From NCBI GenBank assembly GCA_964606055.1, contig CAZSFA010000178.1, positions 1-5,613 of the forward strand: DNA of 5,613 nucleotides. Direction: 5' to 3'. A program made the translations under genes and the position numbers. The notes beneath the pieces are model-generated. The model was not told the DNA's origin and did no database searches. It worked only from the letters and a program-made list of their open reading frames with translations. Of the stretch, positions 1-5,598 are shown in pieces; the first letter of the stretch is position 1; each line of letters starts with the position of its first letter. This stretch comes from Roseitalea sp964606055 (lineage in GTDB: Bacteria > Pseudomonadota > Alphaproteobacteria > Rhizobiales > Rhizobiaceae).

Positions 1-472
1 AGGTGTCGGGGCCGTTCACCATGATGTCGGCGATGTCGTCGCGCGCCAGCAGCGGTTCGAGCGGGCCGTAACCGAGCACGTCGTTGCAGATGTCCTCGAG
101 CAGTTCCTCCTGCTCGGCGATCGACATCGCGTAGTTCTTGATCGCGATGATGTCGTTGACGATGTCGCGGATTTCCTCGCGCGCACTGTCACCGTCGAGC
201 TTGGCGAGCTGGGACAGATCGATGGTTTCGATCAGCGCCGAGAAGACCTGGGTCTTGGTGTCGTAGTAGGACTCATTGCGCGGCGAGCGCGCGCGCACCG
301 GCGGCGCGGGCTGCGGCGGGCTGGGCGCGGGCTCGGGCTTGGGCTCGATCGGCTGGGGGGTCGCGGCCTCGGCCGACGGCGGCGTTGGCGCCAGCGTGCG
401 CGGCGGCGGTGGTGCCACGGCACCGCCCGACGGCGTTCCGGCTGGTCCGGTTGACCCTCTCTTGCCGAACAT
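1..472 (-). CDS. cpaF: CpaF, Tad pilus secretion ATPase (N-terminal part, cut by window edge)
   Basis: CpaF/TadA is the cytoplasmic hexameric ATPase that powers Flp pilin polymerisation at the inner membrane. The frame starts with ATG at 472 and stays open to position 1, giving 157 residues. Residues 1-9 are basic, and about 10-62 form a proline/alanine-rich arm with about 20 prolines. From residue 68 (ESYYDTKTQVFSALIETIDL) the sequence becomes the helical N-terminal region typical of CpaF. It ends in the family signature GYGPLEPLL (134-142) and DDIADIMVNGP (145-155), which precedes the ATPase core. The Walker A, Walker B, Asp and His boxes lie beyond the edge and are not visible. The start is supported by an AGGAAAGG ribosome site 7 bases upstream and an 18-base gap after cpaE. 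The family identity is clear from the signature. Whether the rest of the gene is intact cannot be judged here. Confidence 0.95.
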   Translation of the reverse strand, partial: MFGKRGSTGPAGTPSGGAVAPPPPRTLAPTPPSAEAATPQPIEPKPEPAPSPPQPAPPVRARSPRNESYYDTKTQVFSALIETIDLSQLAKLDGDSAREEIRDIVNDIIAIKNYAMSIAEQEELLEDICNDVLGYGPLEPLLARDDIADIMVNGPDT

Positions 473-479
473 GGCTCTG

Positions 480-487
480 CCTTTCCT
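480..487 (-). promoter_or_regulatory. Ribosome binding site of cpaF
   Basis: The minus strand reads AGGAAAGG, ending 7 bases before the ATG at 472. It is one of the best Shine-Dalgarno matches in the window and fixes the start of the edge-truncated cpaF. It lies in the 18-base gap between the cpaE stop and cpaF. Confidence 0.7.
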
Positions 488-490
488 GCC

Positions 491-1774
491 TTACTTCTTC
501 TTCAACCGGGCCAGAATGCCCTGTAGGCCGGGCTTGGTCTTTGGCGCGACCGCCGTGCGACCGGTGACGACATGCGCCAGTTCGGACAGGATGGCGACGA
601 TGGCGTGGCCGGCATCGGTCTCGGCGAGCATACGGCCCGAATTGGCGGCGCTGCCGAACAGTTGCGCGTCGAACGGGATGACGGCGGCCGGCTGGAGTTC
701 CAGCGGGTCGGCGAAATCGCCGGCGGAAATCTCCGGGCGCTTGGGCATGCCGACCTGGTTGAGCACCAAGCGCGGCGAGGAATCGTTCGGCCGCAGATTG
801 CGCAGGGTATCGATCAGGTTCTTGGTGTTGCGCAGGCTTGCAAGCTCGGGCTCGGCGACGATGACGACCTCGTCGGCCCGGCTGAGCGTGGTCTTGATCC
901 AGCCGTTCCAGACGTGCGGGACATCAAGCATCACCACCGGTGCCGTGCGCTGCGCGATTTCGATGAGCTGGCTGAACGCTTCGGCATCGAAATCATAGAC
1001 CTTGTCCAGCATCGATGGCGCGGCCAGAAGCGCCAAATGCTCGGCGCAGTTGGTCAGCAGGCGGTCCAGATAGACCTCGTCGAGCCGATCCGGCGAGAAC
1101 ACGGCCTCGGCGATGCCCTGCGCCGGATCCTGATCGAAGTTGATGTTGGCCGTGCCGAACGGCAAATCCATGTCGGCAACGAGCACTTCGCTTTCAAACA
1201 GCGTCGAGATCGCCCAGGACACGTTGTGCGCCAGCGTGGAGGCGCCGACGCCGCCCTTGGCGCCGATGAAGGCGATCGTCCTGCCGAGCGGATCGGCGTC
1301 AGGGTCGACGAACAGGCTCGAAATGACGTTCATCAGTTCAGCTATGGCGACCGGGGCGACCATGTATTCGGAGATGCCCGAGCGGATCAGATCGCGGTAC
1401 AGCGAGACATCGTTGTGATGGCCGATGATGACCACGCGCGTGGTCGGATCGCACACTTCGGCCAGATCGGCCAGTTGGGCCATCAGTTCGGACGGCGAGC
1501 AGGTCACCTCGACGAAGATCAGATTGGGCGTCGGCGCCGACTGGTAGAACTCGATCGCGGCGCTGATGCCACCCATGTAGACCCGGGTCTGGGCCTTGGC
1601 CATGCGCCGGTCATCGGACATCCGCTCGACGGTGGAGGCAATCGCCTGGGTTTCGCAGAACGCCTGCACCGATATGCGGGGCACGGGGCGCACTTCCTGA
1701 ATGCGTGCCGCATCGTCCGGTGTGACCTGCGGCGCCGGTTCGGCGTTGTGATGAGCAAGGGCTGGTTCGGACAT
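491..1774 (-). CDS. cpaE: CpaE/TadZ, MinD/ParA-like pilus positioning ATPase
   Basis: CpaE proteins are cytoplasmic members of the ParA/MinD superfamily that localise the Tad machine, in Caulobacter at a pole. The chosen start (ATG 1774, MSEPALAHH) gives 427 residues. Residues 1-35 are a loose polar tail. About 62-156 form a response-regulator-like domain whose beta-3 reads LIFVEV, with Glu89 where a phosphorylatable Asp would be expected. A MinD-like domain follows, with the P-loop GAKGGVGAST (signature Lys173; Ala178 in the usual second-lysine position), ADMDLPFG (Asp201, Asp203) and a Walker B-like VVMLDVP (Asp284). The C-terminus (FGSAANSGRMLAE, then a basic LARLKKK tail) is also CpaE-like. 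An upstream in-frame ATG at 1876 would add 34 residues but overlap cpaD by 80 bases. The later start follows cpaD by 22 bases and has a weak GGCGGA site, so it is preferred. The gene looks intact. Confidence 0.95.
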   Translation of the reverse strand: MSEPALAHHNAEPAPQVTPDDAARIQEVRPVPRISVQAFCETQAIASTVERMSDDRRMAKAQTRVYMGGISAAIEFYQSAPTPNLIFVEVTCSPSELMAQLADLAEVCDPTTRVVIIGHHNDVSLYRDLIRSGISEYMVAPVAIAELMNVISSLFVDPDADPLGRTIAFIGAKGGVGASTLAHNVSWAISTLFESEVLVADMDLPFGTANINFDQDPAQGIAEAVFSPDRLDEVYLDRLLTNCAEHLALLAAPSMLDKVYDFDAEAFSQLIEIAQRTAPVVMLDVPHVWNGWIKTTLSRADEVVIVAEPELASLRNTKNLIDTLRNLRPNDSSPRLVLNQVGMPKRPEISAGDFADPLELQPAAVIPFDAQLFGSAANSGRMLAETDAGHAIVAILSELAHVVTGRTAVAPKTKPGLQGILARLKKK

Positions 1775-1784
1775 GGTGGGTTGT

Positions 1785-1790
1785 TCCGCC
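1785..1790 (-). promoter_or_regulatory. Weak ribosome binding site of cpaE
   Basis: The minus strand reads GGCGGA, followed by 10 bases and the ATG at 1774. It is a modest Shine-Dalgarno match in the cpaD-cpaE gap, and it favours the short CpaE start over the ATG at 1876 that lies inside cpaD. Confidence 0.4.
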
Positions 1791-1796
1791 TTCGGA

Positions 1797-2477
1797 TCAG
1801 AATTGGATTTCGCCGCTCGGCGCCGAACGGGGCCCGCCTTGATACCCGTCGATGACGGTGCTGCGCTGGATGGCATCGATCGGGCTCATCTTGCGCGGCC
1901 CCAGCAGGTCACCGGGGTTCTCGATCATCGCGGCGACATTGCTCTGCGTCGAACAGCCGAAATCGGCGTGGTGCTGGTTGCCCCTGGTGTTGCCCACATC
2001 GCCGGGCCTCTGGCCGCATGGCTTGGGCGTCGAGGCGGTCAGGCCGACAAACGACAACCGTACGGCGGCTGACGCGCCGTGCTGGCTTGCATCGTAACTC
2101 AGCACGGCGATATCGCCGCTGCTCACGCCACCTTCCTCGATCGCGGCGATGATGTCGCCGCGCACGCGGGCTACCGCGTGCATGTTTTGCGATCCGGCCG
2201 GCTCGAGCATTTGAAGAACGCCGGTGCCCGAGCGGCGGAAGGTGCTGGCGAACGCGGCGATGTTGCTGCGCTGTGCCGGGTTGAGCGAGCGCGCGCCCGA
2301 TGCCACCGGGATATCCAGCGTCTGCTCGCGTTCGGCCACGACGATCGGGTGATTGGCGCGGTGATCGATCGGGATCGAGCCCACGGCCATGGAATCGGGC
2401 GCAGTCGTGCCGCATCCGACCAGCAGCGTGGCGCCGACAAGCAACCCGGTCGCGGAGGTGATGAGATGGGCGGACAT
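1797..2477 (-). CDS. cpaD: CpaD, Tad pilus outer-membrane lipoprotein
   Basis: CpaD is a lipoprotein of the alphaproteobacterial Tad system, thought to sit at the periplasmic face of the outer membrane and to support the CpaC secretin, possibly as a pilotin. The 226-residue protein has a short hydrophobic signal (residues 5-21) and a lipobox LVGC with Cys22 as the predicted lipidated residue. A conserved-looking DHRANHPIVV (38-47) follows, then a central alpha/beta region. The C-terminal block GCSTQSNVAAMIENPGDLL (174-192) ending near DAIQRSTVIDGYQGG is the most recognisable part of the family. Cys154 and Cys175 flank a loop and could form a disulphide. The start has a good GGAG site 9 bases upstream and lies 15 bases after the cpaC stop. 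The length is usual for the family. The mechanistic role is inferred from family knowledge. Confidence 0.93.
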   Translation of the reverse strand: MSAHLITSATGLLVGATLLVGCGTTAPDSMAVGSIPIDHRANHPIVVAEREQTLDIPVASGARSLNPAQRSNIAAFASTFRRSGTGVLQMLEPAGSQNMHAVARVRGDIIAAIEEGGVSSGDIAVLSYDASQHGASAAVRLSFVGLTASTPKPCGQRPGDVGNTRGNQHHADFGCSTQSNVAAMIENPGDLLGPRKMSPIDAIQRSTVIDGYQGGPRSAPSGEIQF

Positions 2478-2486
2478 GGGAGCTGT

Positions 2487-2490
2487 CTCC
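2487..2490 (-). promoter_or_regulatory. Ribosome binding site of cpaD
   Basis: The minus strand carries GGAG in the 15-base gap between the cpaC stop and the cpaD ATG at 2477, with 9 bases to the start codon. Both position and sequence support translation from that ATG. Confidence 0.6.
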
Positions 2491-2492
2491 GG

Positions 2493-4040
2493 TTACTTGT
2501 AGATGAAGCCGACGGCACCGTGATAGTCGCCCTGCGGAAGAGGGTTGTCGGCGCTGCCGTAGATCCGGTTGAAACGGCCGAACAGGAAGGCCTCGACGTC
2601 TCCGGGCGGCGCGAAGTTGTCGGTCGGCCGGCTGAGGTCGCTGACTGCCGTCGGCCGTACCAGATAAGGCGTGACCAGGATGACAAGTTCGGTTTCGTTG
2701 CGGATGTAGTCGCGGCTGCGGAACAGCGTGCCAAGGATCGGAACCTTGGACAGGCCGGGGAAGCCGGATGCGACCTGGCGGACATCGTCGCGCAGCAGGC
2801 CGGCTATCATCATCGAACCGCCGGACGGCAGTTCGACCGTCGTGTCGGCAAGACGTTTGCGCAGGGACAGGATGCTGGTGTTGCCGGCCAGACCCGGAAT
2901 GGAGCCTTCCGATGTGGGTTCGGAAACCGATGTCCGGATCTTCAGGCTGATCCGGCCCGGCGACAGAACGATCGGCGTGAACTCCAGCCCGACGCCATAC
3001 TCGATCTGGCGGAAGTTGATCGTGATCTGATCGGTATCGGGATCGACGGTGGATCCGTTGACGATGTTGTATTCGCCGCCGGCGCGGAAGACCGCCGTTT
3101 CGCCCGAAATGGCGGTGAGCGTGGGCTCGGCGAGCGTCTTCATCACGCCAGCCTCTTCCATGGCGCGGAACTGCGCGCTGAAGTTGATGTTGCCGGGCGA
3201 TCCGGCGATGCCCAGTCCAGTCGAGGCGATCTGCTTGCCCAGCGCGCCCAAACTGCCGCTGCTCGCACCGGAGAAGGTGTAGTCGCCGGTCGAGAAGTTG
3301 AACGAACTGATCGTCGTGCCAAGCTGCTTCATCACCGAGCGCTGGATCTCCGCGACCACGACCTTGACCATCACCTGGTCGCCGCCAACGATGTCCAGAA
3401 GGTTGACGATCTGGCTCTCGCCAAGCTGGCCGAAGAAGAAGCCGGTCCCGCGCTCGGTGGCATCGCCGCCCTTGACGAAGATCTCGGCCAGTTGGGCGGC
3501 CTTTGCCGCGTCCTGCGGCGTCTGGACCGATCCGGTCAGCACGATGTTGTCGTTGATGATCTCGGACGTGATGTCCGAGCCGGGAATGAACCGCGCCAGA
3601 TAGCGATCGAGACCCGCAACGTCGCGCTCGACGCGCAGATCAATGCTGACAAGCTGGTTGCCGTTGCGGTCGAAGACGAAGATGTTGGTCTCGCCCACTT
3701 TCTTGCCGAACAGGTAGATGCGCCGCGCGCTGCGCGACACCGCATCGGCAACTTCAGGGTTGGCCACCAGAATGTCGTGCGCGTCGGCCGGCAGATCGAG
3801 CACCAGCGACTTGTCGAGGCCCAGCGAAATCCGCTCGGCCTGGCCGCGGCTCTGACCGACCGCGATGACGCCCTGCGCCTGCGCGTCGGAGACGCCGGCG
3901 CCGACCAGCGGCATGTCCGGCGCAGCCAGCACCGCACTTGCGGCAAGGGCGATGGCGGCGCCGCGTGCGAGGGCGCGCCTGCTGCCGGTCCGTCGTTCTG
4001 CCCACTTGCGGGCGATCGTTTCAACGTGAAGAGATGTCAT
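2493..4040 (-). CDS. cpaC: CpaC, Tad pilus outer-membrane secretin
   Basis: CpaC/RcpA forms the multimeric outer-membrane channel through which the Flp fibre exits. The protein has 515 residues. A long basic n-region (about 1-26) precedes a hydrophobic stretch and a likely signal peptidase site after Ala53-Gln-Ala55. About 68-140 match the pilus-formation N-terminal domain (DKSLVLDLPADAHDILVANP and IYLFGKKVGETNIFVFD). About 141-192 look like a BON-type domain (LTGSVQTPQDA). The secretin domain spans about 209-465, with DQVMVKVVVAEIQR, the MKTLAEPTLTAISGE block, YGVGLEFTPIVLSPGRISL, and the classic end signature KVPILGTLFRS followed by TELVILVTPYLVRP. A C-terminal extension of about 50 residues follows. 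The ATG at 4040 overlaps the cpaB stop as ATGA, which implies translational coupling, and a GGTGG lies 7 bases upstream. No disruption is seen. Confidence 0.97.
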   Translation of the reverse strand: MTSLHVETIARKWAERRTGSRRALARGAAIALAASAVLAAPDMPLVGAGVSDAQAQGVIAVGQSRGQAERISLGLDKSLVLDLPADAHDILVANPEVADAVSRSARRIYLFGKKVGETNIFVFDRNGNQLVSIDLRVERDVAGLDRYLARFIPGSDITSEIINDNIVLTGSVQTPQDAAKAAQLAEIFVKGGDATERGTGFFFGQLGESQIVNLLDIVGGDQVMVKVVVAEIQRSVMKQLGTTISSFNFSTGDYTFSGASSGSLGALGKQIASTGLGIAGSPGNINFSAQFRAMEEAGVMKTLAEPTLTAISGETAVFRAGGEYNIVNGSTVDPDTDQITINFRQIEYGVGLEFTPIVLSPGRISLKIRTSVSEPTSEGSIPGLAGNTSILSLRKRLADTTVELPSGGSMMIAGLLRDDVRQVASGFPGLSKVPILGTLFRSRDYIRNETELVILVTPYLVRPTAVSDLSRPTDNFAPPGDVEAFLFGRFNRIYGSADNPLPQGDYHGAVGFIYK

Positions 4041-4840
4041 TGCCCTGCCACCGTTCTCTGGCCGCGCTTGATAAGGGTGATGGTACCGCCGGGCCCGTCG
4101 CCGATCAGATGATCGGCCGATCGTTCGGCGTCGGCGGGATCAACGTCCTGAACCGAGCGCAAGGCCAGCGTCAGCCTGTCGGCCATCTGCTGGGCGACGG
4201 TGATGATCTCGGCCTGGCGCGGCGTCAGTTCCAGCGTTGCGGTCTGGCCGACCACCGAAACCGCATTGCCCTCCTCGTCCTCGATTTCGCGGATTGTCTG
4301 GTCGATGGCGAGGACGCGAATGTTGTTGAGGATCGTCTCGGTGACGAAGCCATCGGTGTTGCGCGCGCGGGTGGTCATGATGACGTCGACATAGTCGTCG
4401 GGCAGGATGAAACCGCCGGCGGCGGTGTCGGCGGCGATCGTCGTTGCCACGGCGCGTTTGCCCGAGGGCAGGATCGAGGCCATGAAGCTCTGGTCGGCGC
4501 CGAGCAGCTTGATCGGCCGGATCGGCTCGCCCTGGGCGATCGTCGAGCGGACGACGGATGCGGCGAGCTCCTCGATGGCGTCGGGCCGGCTTGAGCGGGT
4601 GATGAAGTCGGCCGACAGCGAGTCGGTCGGCCATTTCTGCCAGCGCAGCTGGCTGTCGATGCGGGTTCCGGTGGTCAGGGTTTCCCGTGCGACCAGCACC
4701 TCGTCGAGTTCAACGGCCGGTTCCGGCACGATCAGTTGGGCCGGCTGAATGGGGTCCGAACCCATCATGTTCATGGCCAGATAGCCCGCGCCGCCGGCGG
4801 CCAGCACCGCGACCATGAGAATTATCGTACGCATCGACAT
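4037..4840 (-). CDS. cpaB: CpaB/RcpC, Flp pilus assembly protein with SAF domain
   Basis: CpaB is a membrane-anchored periplasmic protein needed for Tad pilus assembly; its beta-clip SAF domain is thought to interact with the secretin complex. With the ATG at 4840 it has 267 residues. One N-terminal hydrophobic segment spans about residues 5-26 (TIILMVAVLAAGGAGYLAM). A proline-containing spacer follows, then a SAF-like region from about 46 to 113 (DEVLVARETLTTGTRID through QGEPIRPIKLL). The RcpC/CpaB domain runs from about 117 to 230, with LPSGKRAVATTI, GFILPDDYVDVIMTT and ILNNIRVLAID. A short C-terminal strand (GGTITLIKRG) ends the protein. In-frame GTG at 4846 and ATG at 4834 are alternative starts; none has a clear ribosome site, so the start is uncertain by two residues either way. 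It is probably the first gene of the main operon, and its stop overlaps cpaC. Confidence 0.95.
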   Translation of the reverse strand: MSMRTIILMVAVLAAGGAGYLAMNMMGSDPIQPAQLIVPEPAVELDEVLVARETLTTGTRIDSQLRWQKWPTDSLSADFITRSSRPDAIEELAASVVRSTIAQGEPIRPIKLLGADQSFMASILPSGKRAVATTIAADTAAGGFILPDDYVDVIMTTRARNTDGFVTETILNNIRVLAIDQTIREIEDEEGNAVSVVGQTATLELTPRQAEIITVAQQMADRLTLALRSVQDVDPADAERSADHLIGDGPGGTITLIKRGQRTVAGQ

Positions 4841-4904
4841 GGGCACACCCGATCATCTGACGACACAATTCGTCCGGGGCGCATCATCGTGGGGCAATCG
4901 TGTA

Positions 4905-4910
4905 ATTATA
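4905..4910 (-). promoter_or_regulatory. Candidate -10 box (TATAAT) upstream of cpaB
   Basis: The minus strand has a perfect TATAAT, which would put a transcription start near 4898 and leave a leader of about 55-60 bases before cpaB. No good -35 match exists at 16-18 bases spacing (the sequence there is ATAAGC/GATAAG). If real, the promoter would probably need an activator, and a GTTAAC site lies immediately upstream of the box. Inferred from sequence only. Confidence 0.4.
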
Positions 4911-4940
4911 GTTAACAGGTTCGATAGGCTTATCGTTAAC
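4911..4940. promoter_or_regulatory. Paired GTTAAC palindromes, candidate CtrA-like regulator sites
   Basis: GTTAAC occurs at 4911-4916 and again at 4935-4940, start-to-start distance 24 bases, directly upstream of the TATAAT box with respect to cpaB. In alphaproteobacteria CtrA recognises TTAA-N7-TTAA or TTAACCAT-type sites and controls some pilus genes. Here only TTAAC half-sites and near matches are present (GTAA-N6-TTAAC across 4902-4916), so a full CtrA box is not shown. Binding by another regulator is equally possible. Confidence 0.3.
4922..4935. repeat. Short inverted repeat CGATA-N4-TATCG
   Basis: A perfect 5-base inverted repeat with a 4-base loop (CGATA GGCT TATCG) sits between the two GTTAAC sites upstream of cpaB. 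It is too short and too AT-rich to be a terminator. It lies around the expected -35 position of the candidate promoter, so it could be an operator for a dimeric regulator, or chance. Confidence 0.3.
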
Positions 4941-4985
4941 GGGCCGTGAACGCGCGCGACCGCGCCAAAGTTGCGCCGGATTGCA

Positions 4986-5498
4986 TCACAGCGCGTACGA
5001 AAGCGCCCAGATCATCGCAGGCGATTGCGGATATGCCGCAAGCCCGCCGATCGCCAGGGCGATGCCGTAGGGGATGTCCTTCTCGTCGACCAGACGCCGC
5101 AGGACACGCACCTCACCGGCATAGGTCGCCAGCGCCGAGCGGCGGAAGACGATCAGCACCAATGTCAGAACGCCGCCGGCGAGGGTCGCAAACAACAGGT
5201 AGTCCATCAGCGCCGGGCCGAACCCCATCCAGAGCGCGGTCGACGCAAGTAGCTTGGCATCGCCGCCGCCCATGGCGCCGACCGCGAACAGCGCGAAGGT
5301 GATCGCAAGCACGAGCGCGAACGCGGCCAGGTGCCAGCCCAGATCGGCCCAGCCCAGACCGATGAACGGCGCCACCGCGAAAAACGCGACGATGAGCAAC
5401 ACCGACACGCGGTTGGCGATCGTCATGGTGAACATGTCCGAAAGCGCCGCATAGATCATGGCGAACGGAAAGACGACGAAAACGATGGCTTGGATCAT
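4986..5498 (-). CDS. cpaA: CpaA/TadV-type prepilin peptidase (A24 family)
   Basis: CpaA is the inner-membrane aspartic peptidase that removes the leader from Flp prepilin and the TadE/TadF-type pseudopilins. The 170-residue protein is almost entirely hydrophobic, with about five to six membrane segments. It has both catalytic motifs: Asp21 in AALSDMFTMTIANRVS and Asp80 in GAMGGGDAKL. It lacks the cysteine-containing methylase domain of PilD-type enzymes, as is normal for the short Tad peptidases. The usual IPN after the first Asp reads IAN here. The ATG at 5498 (MIQAIVFVV) is preferred because it places the first hydrophobic helix at the terminus. A GTG at 5543 would add 15 polar residues. 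No clear ribosome site precedes either start. It is separated from cpaB by 145 bases, so it may be transcribed partly independently. Confidence 0.94.
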   Translation of the reverse strand: MIQAIVFVVFPFAMIYAALSDMFTMTIANRVSVLLIVAFFAVAPFIGLGWADLGWHLAAFALVLAITFALFAVGAMGGGDAKLLASTALWMGFGPALMDYLLFATLAGGVLTLVLIVFRRSALATYAGEVRVLRRLVDEKDIPYGIALAIGGLAAYPQSPAMIWALSYAL

Positions 5499-5545
5499 TG
5501 TGGTGCGGTCCGGCCTGGCTGACGCGCCGACCCTAGCACACACGC

Positions 5546-5551
5546 GTTAAC
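5546..5551. promoter_or_regulatory. GTTAAC site upstream of cpaA
   Basis: A third GTTAAC lies 48 bases upstream of the cpaA ATG, in the context CGTTAAC on the minus-strand reading GTTAACGCG. By eye, the only other copies in the window are the two upstream of cpaB. The restriction of this AT-rich hexamer to the two intergenic regions of a GC-rich window suggests a shared regulator, but no complete known box is visible. Confidence 0.2.
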
Positions 5552-5598
5552 ACAAGCTGAGCCGCGGATGCCGCCTGGCGATGCAAGCGCCGACGACG

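Larger units (their letters stand above)
4841..4985 (-). promoter_or_regulatory. cpaA-cpaB intergenic region, probable operon promoter region
   Basis: This 145-base gap is the largest gap between complete genes in the window; all later gaps are 22 bases or less. It is locally AT-rich (about 4901-4940) compared with its surroundings. It holds a TATAAT box, two GTTAAC palindromes and a CGATA/TATCG inverted repeat, listed separately. No small gene and no convincing intrinsic terminator for cpaA was seen: the GC-rich stretch near 4941-4985 lacks a following T run. Read-through from cpaA therefore remains possible alongside a local promoter. Confidence 0.55.

Noticed and set aside
276..998. 240-residue plus-strand frame, glycine-rich at its start
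   Set aside because: The Gly-rich start is the antisense of the proline-rich arm of CpaF, and the rest lies opposite cpaE; no independent coding signal.
572..1855. 427-residue plus-strand open frame opposite cpaE
   Set aside because: In-register antisense shadow of cpaE with low-complexity, charged composition and no family resemblance.
491..1876. Longer CpaE starting at the ATG at 1876
   Set aside because: The extra 34 residues overlap cpaD by 80 bases and read as an arbitrary basic sequence; the ATG at 1774 fits the intergenic gap.
2079..4112. 677-residue plus-strand open frame opposite cpaC and cpaD
   Set aside because: It is the in-register antisense of two well-recognised genes, is rich in Arg/Asp/Gly/Ala with no recognisable domain, and is explained by scarcity of TTA/CTA/TCA codons.
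4902..4916. Full CtrA box at the first GTTAAC
   Set aside because: The upstream partner is GTAA at spacing 6, not TTAA at spacing 7, so it is at best a degenerate or half site.
4941..4985. GC-rich segment just after cpaA as an intrinsic terminator
   Set aside because: Only a 4-base GCGC stem could be paired and no T run follows, so it does not meet the pattern.
4986..5543. CpaA starting at the GTG at 5543
   Set aside because: It would add 15 polar residues before the first membrane helix; the ATG at 5498 gives the usual hydrophobic N-terminus.
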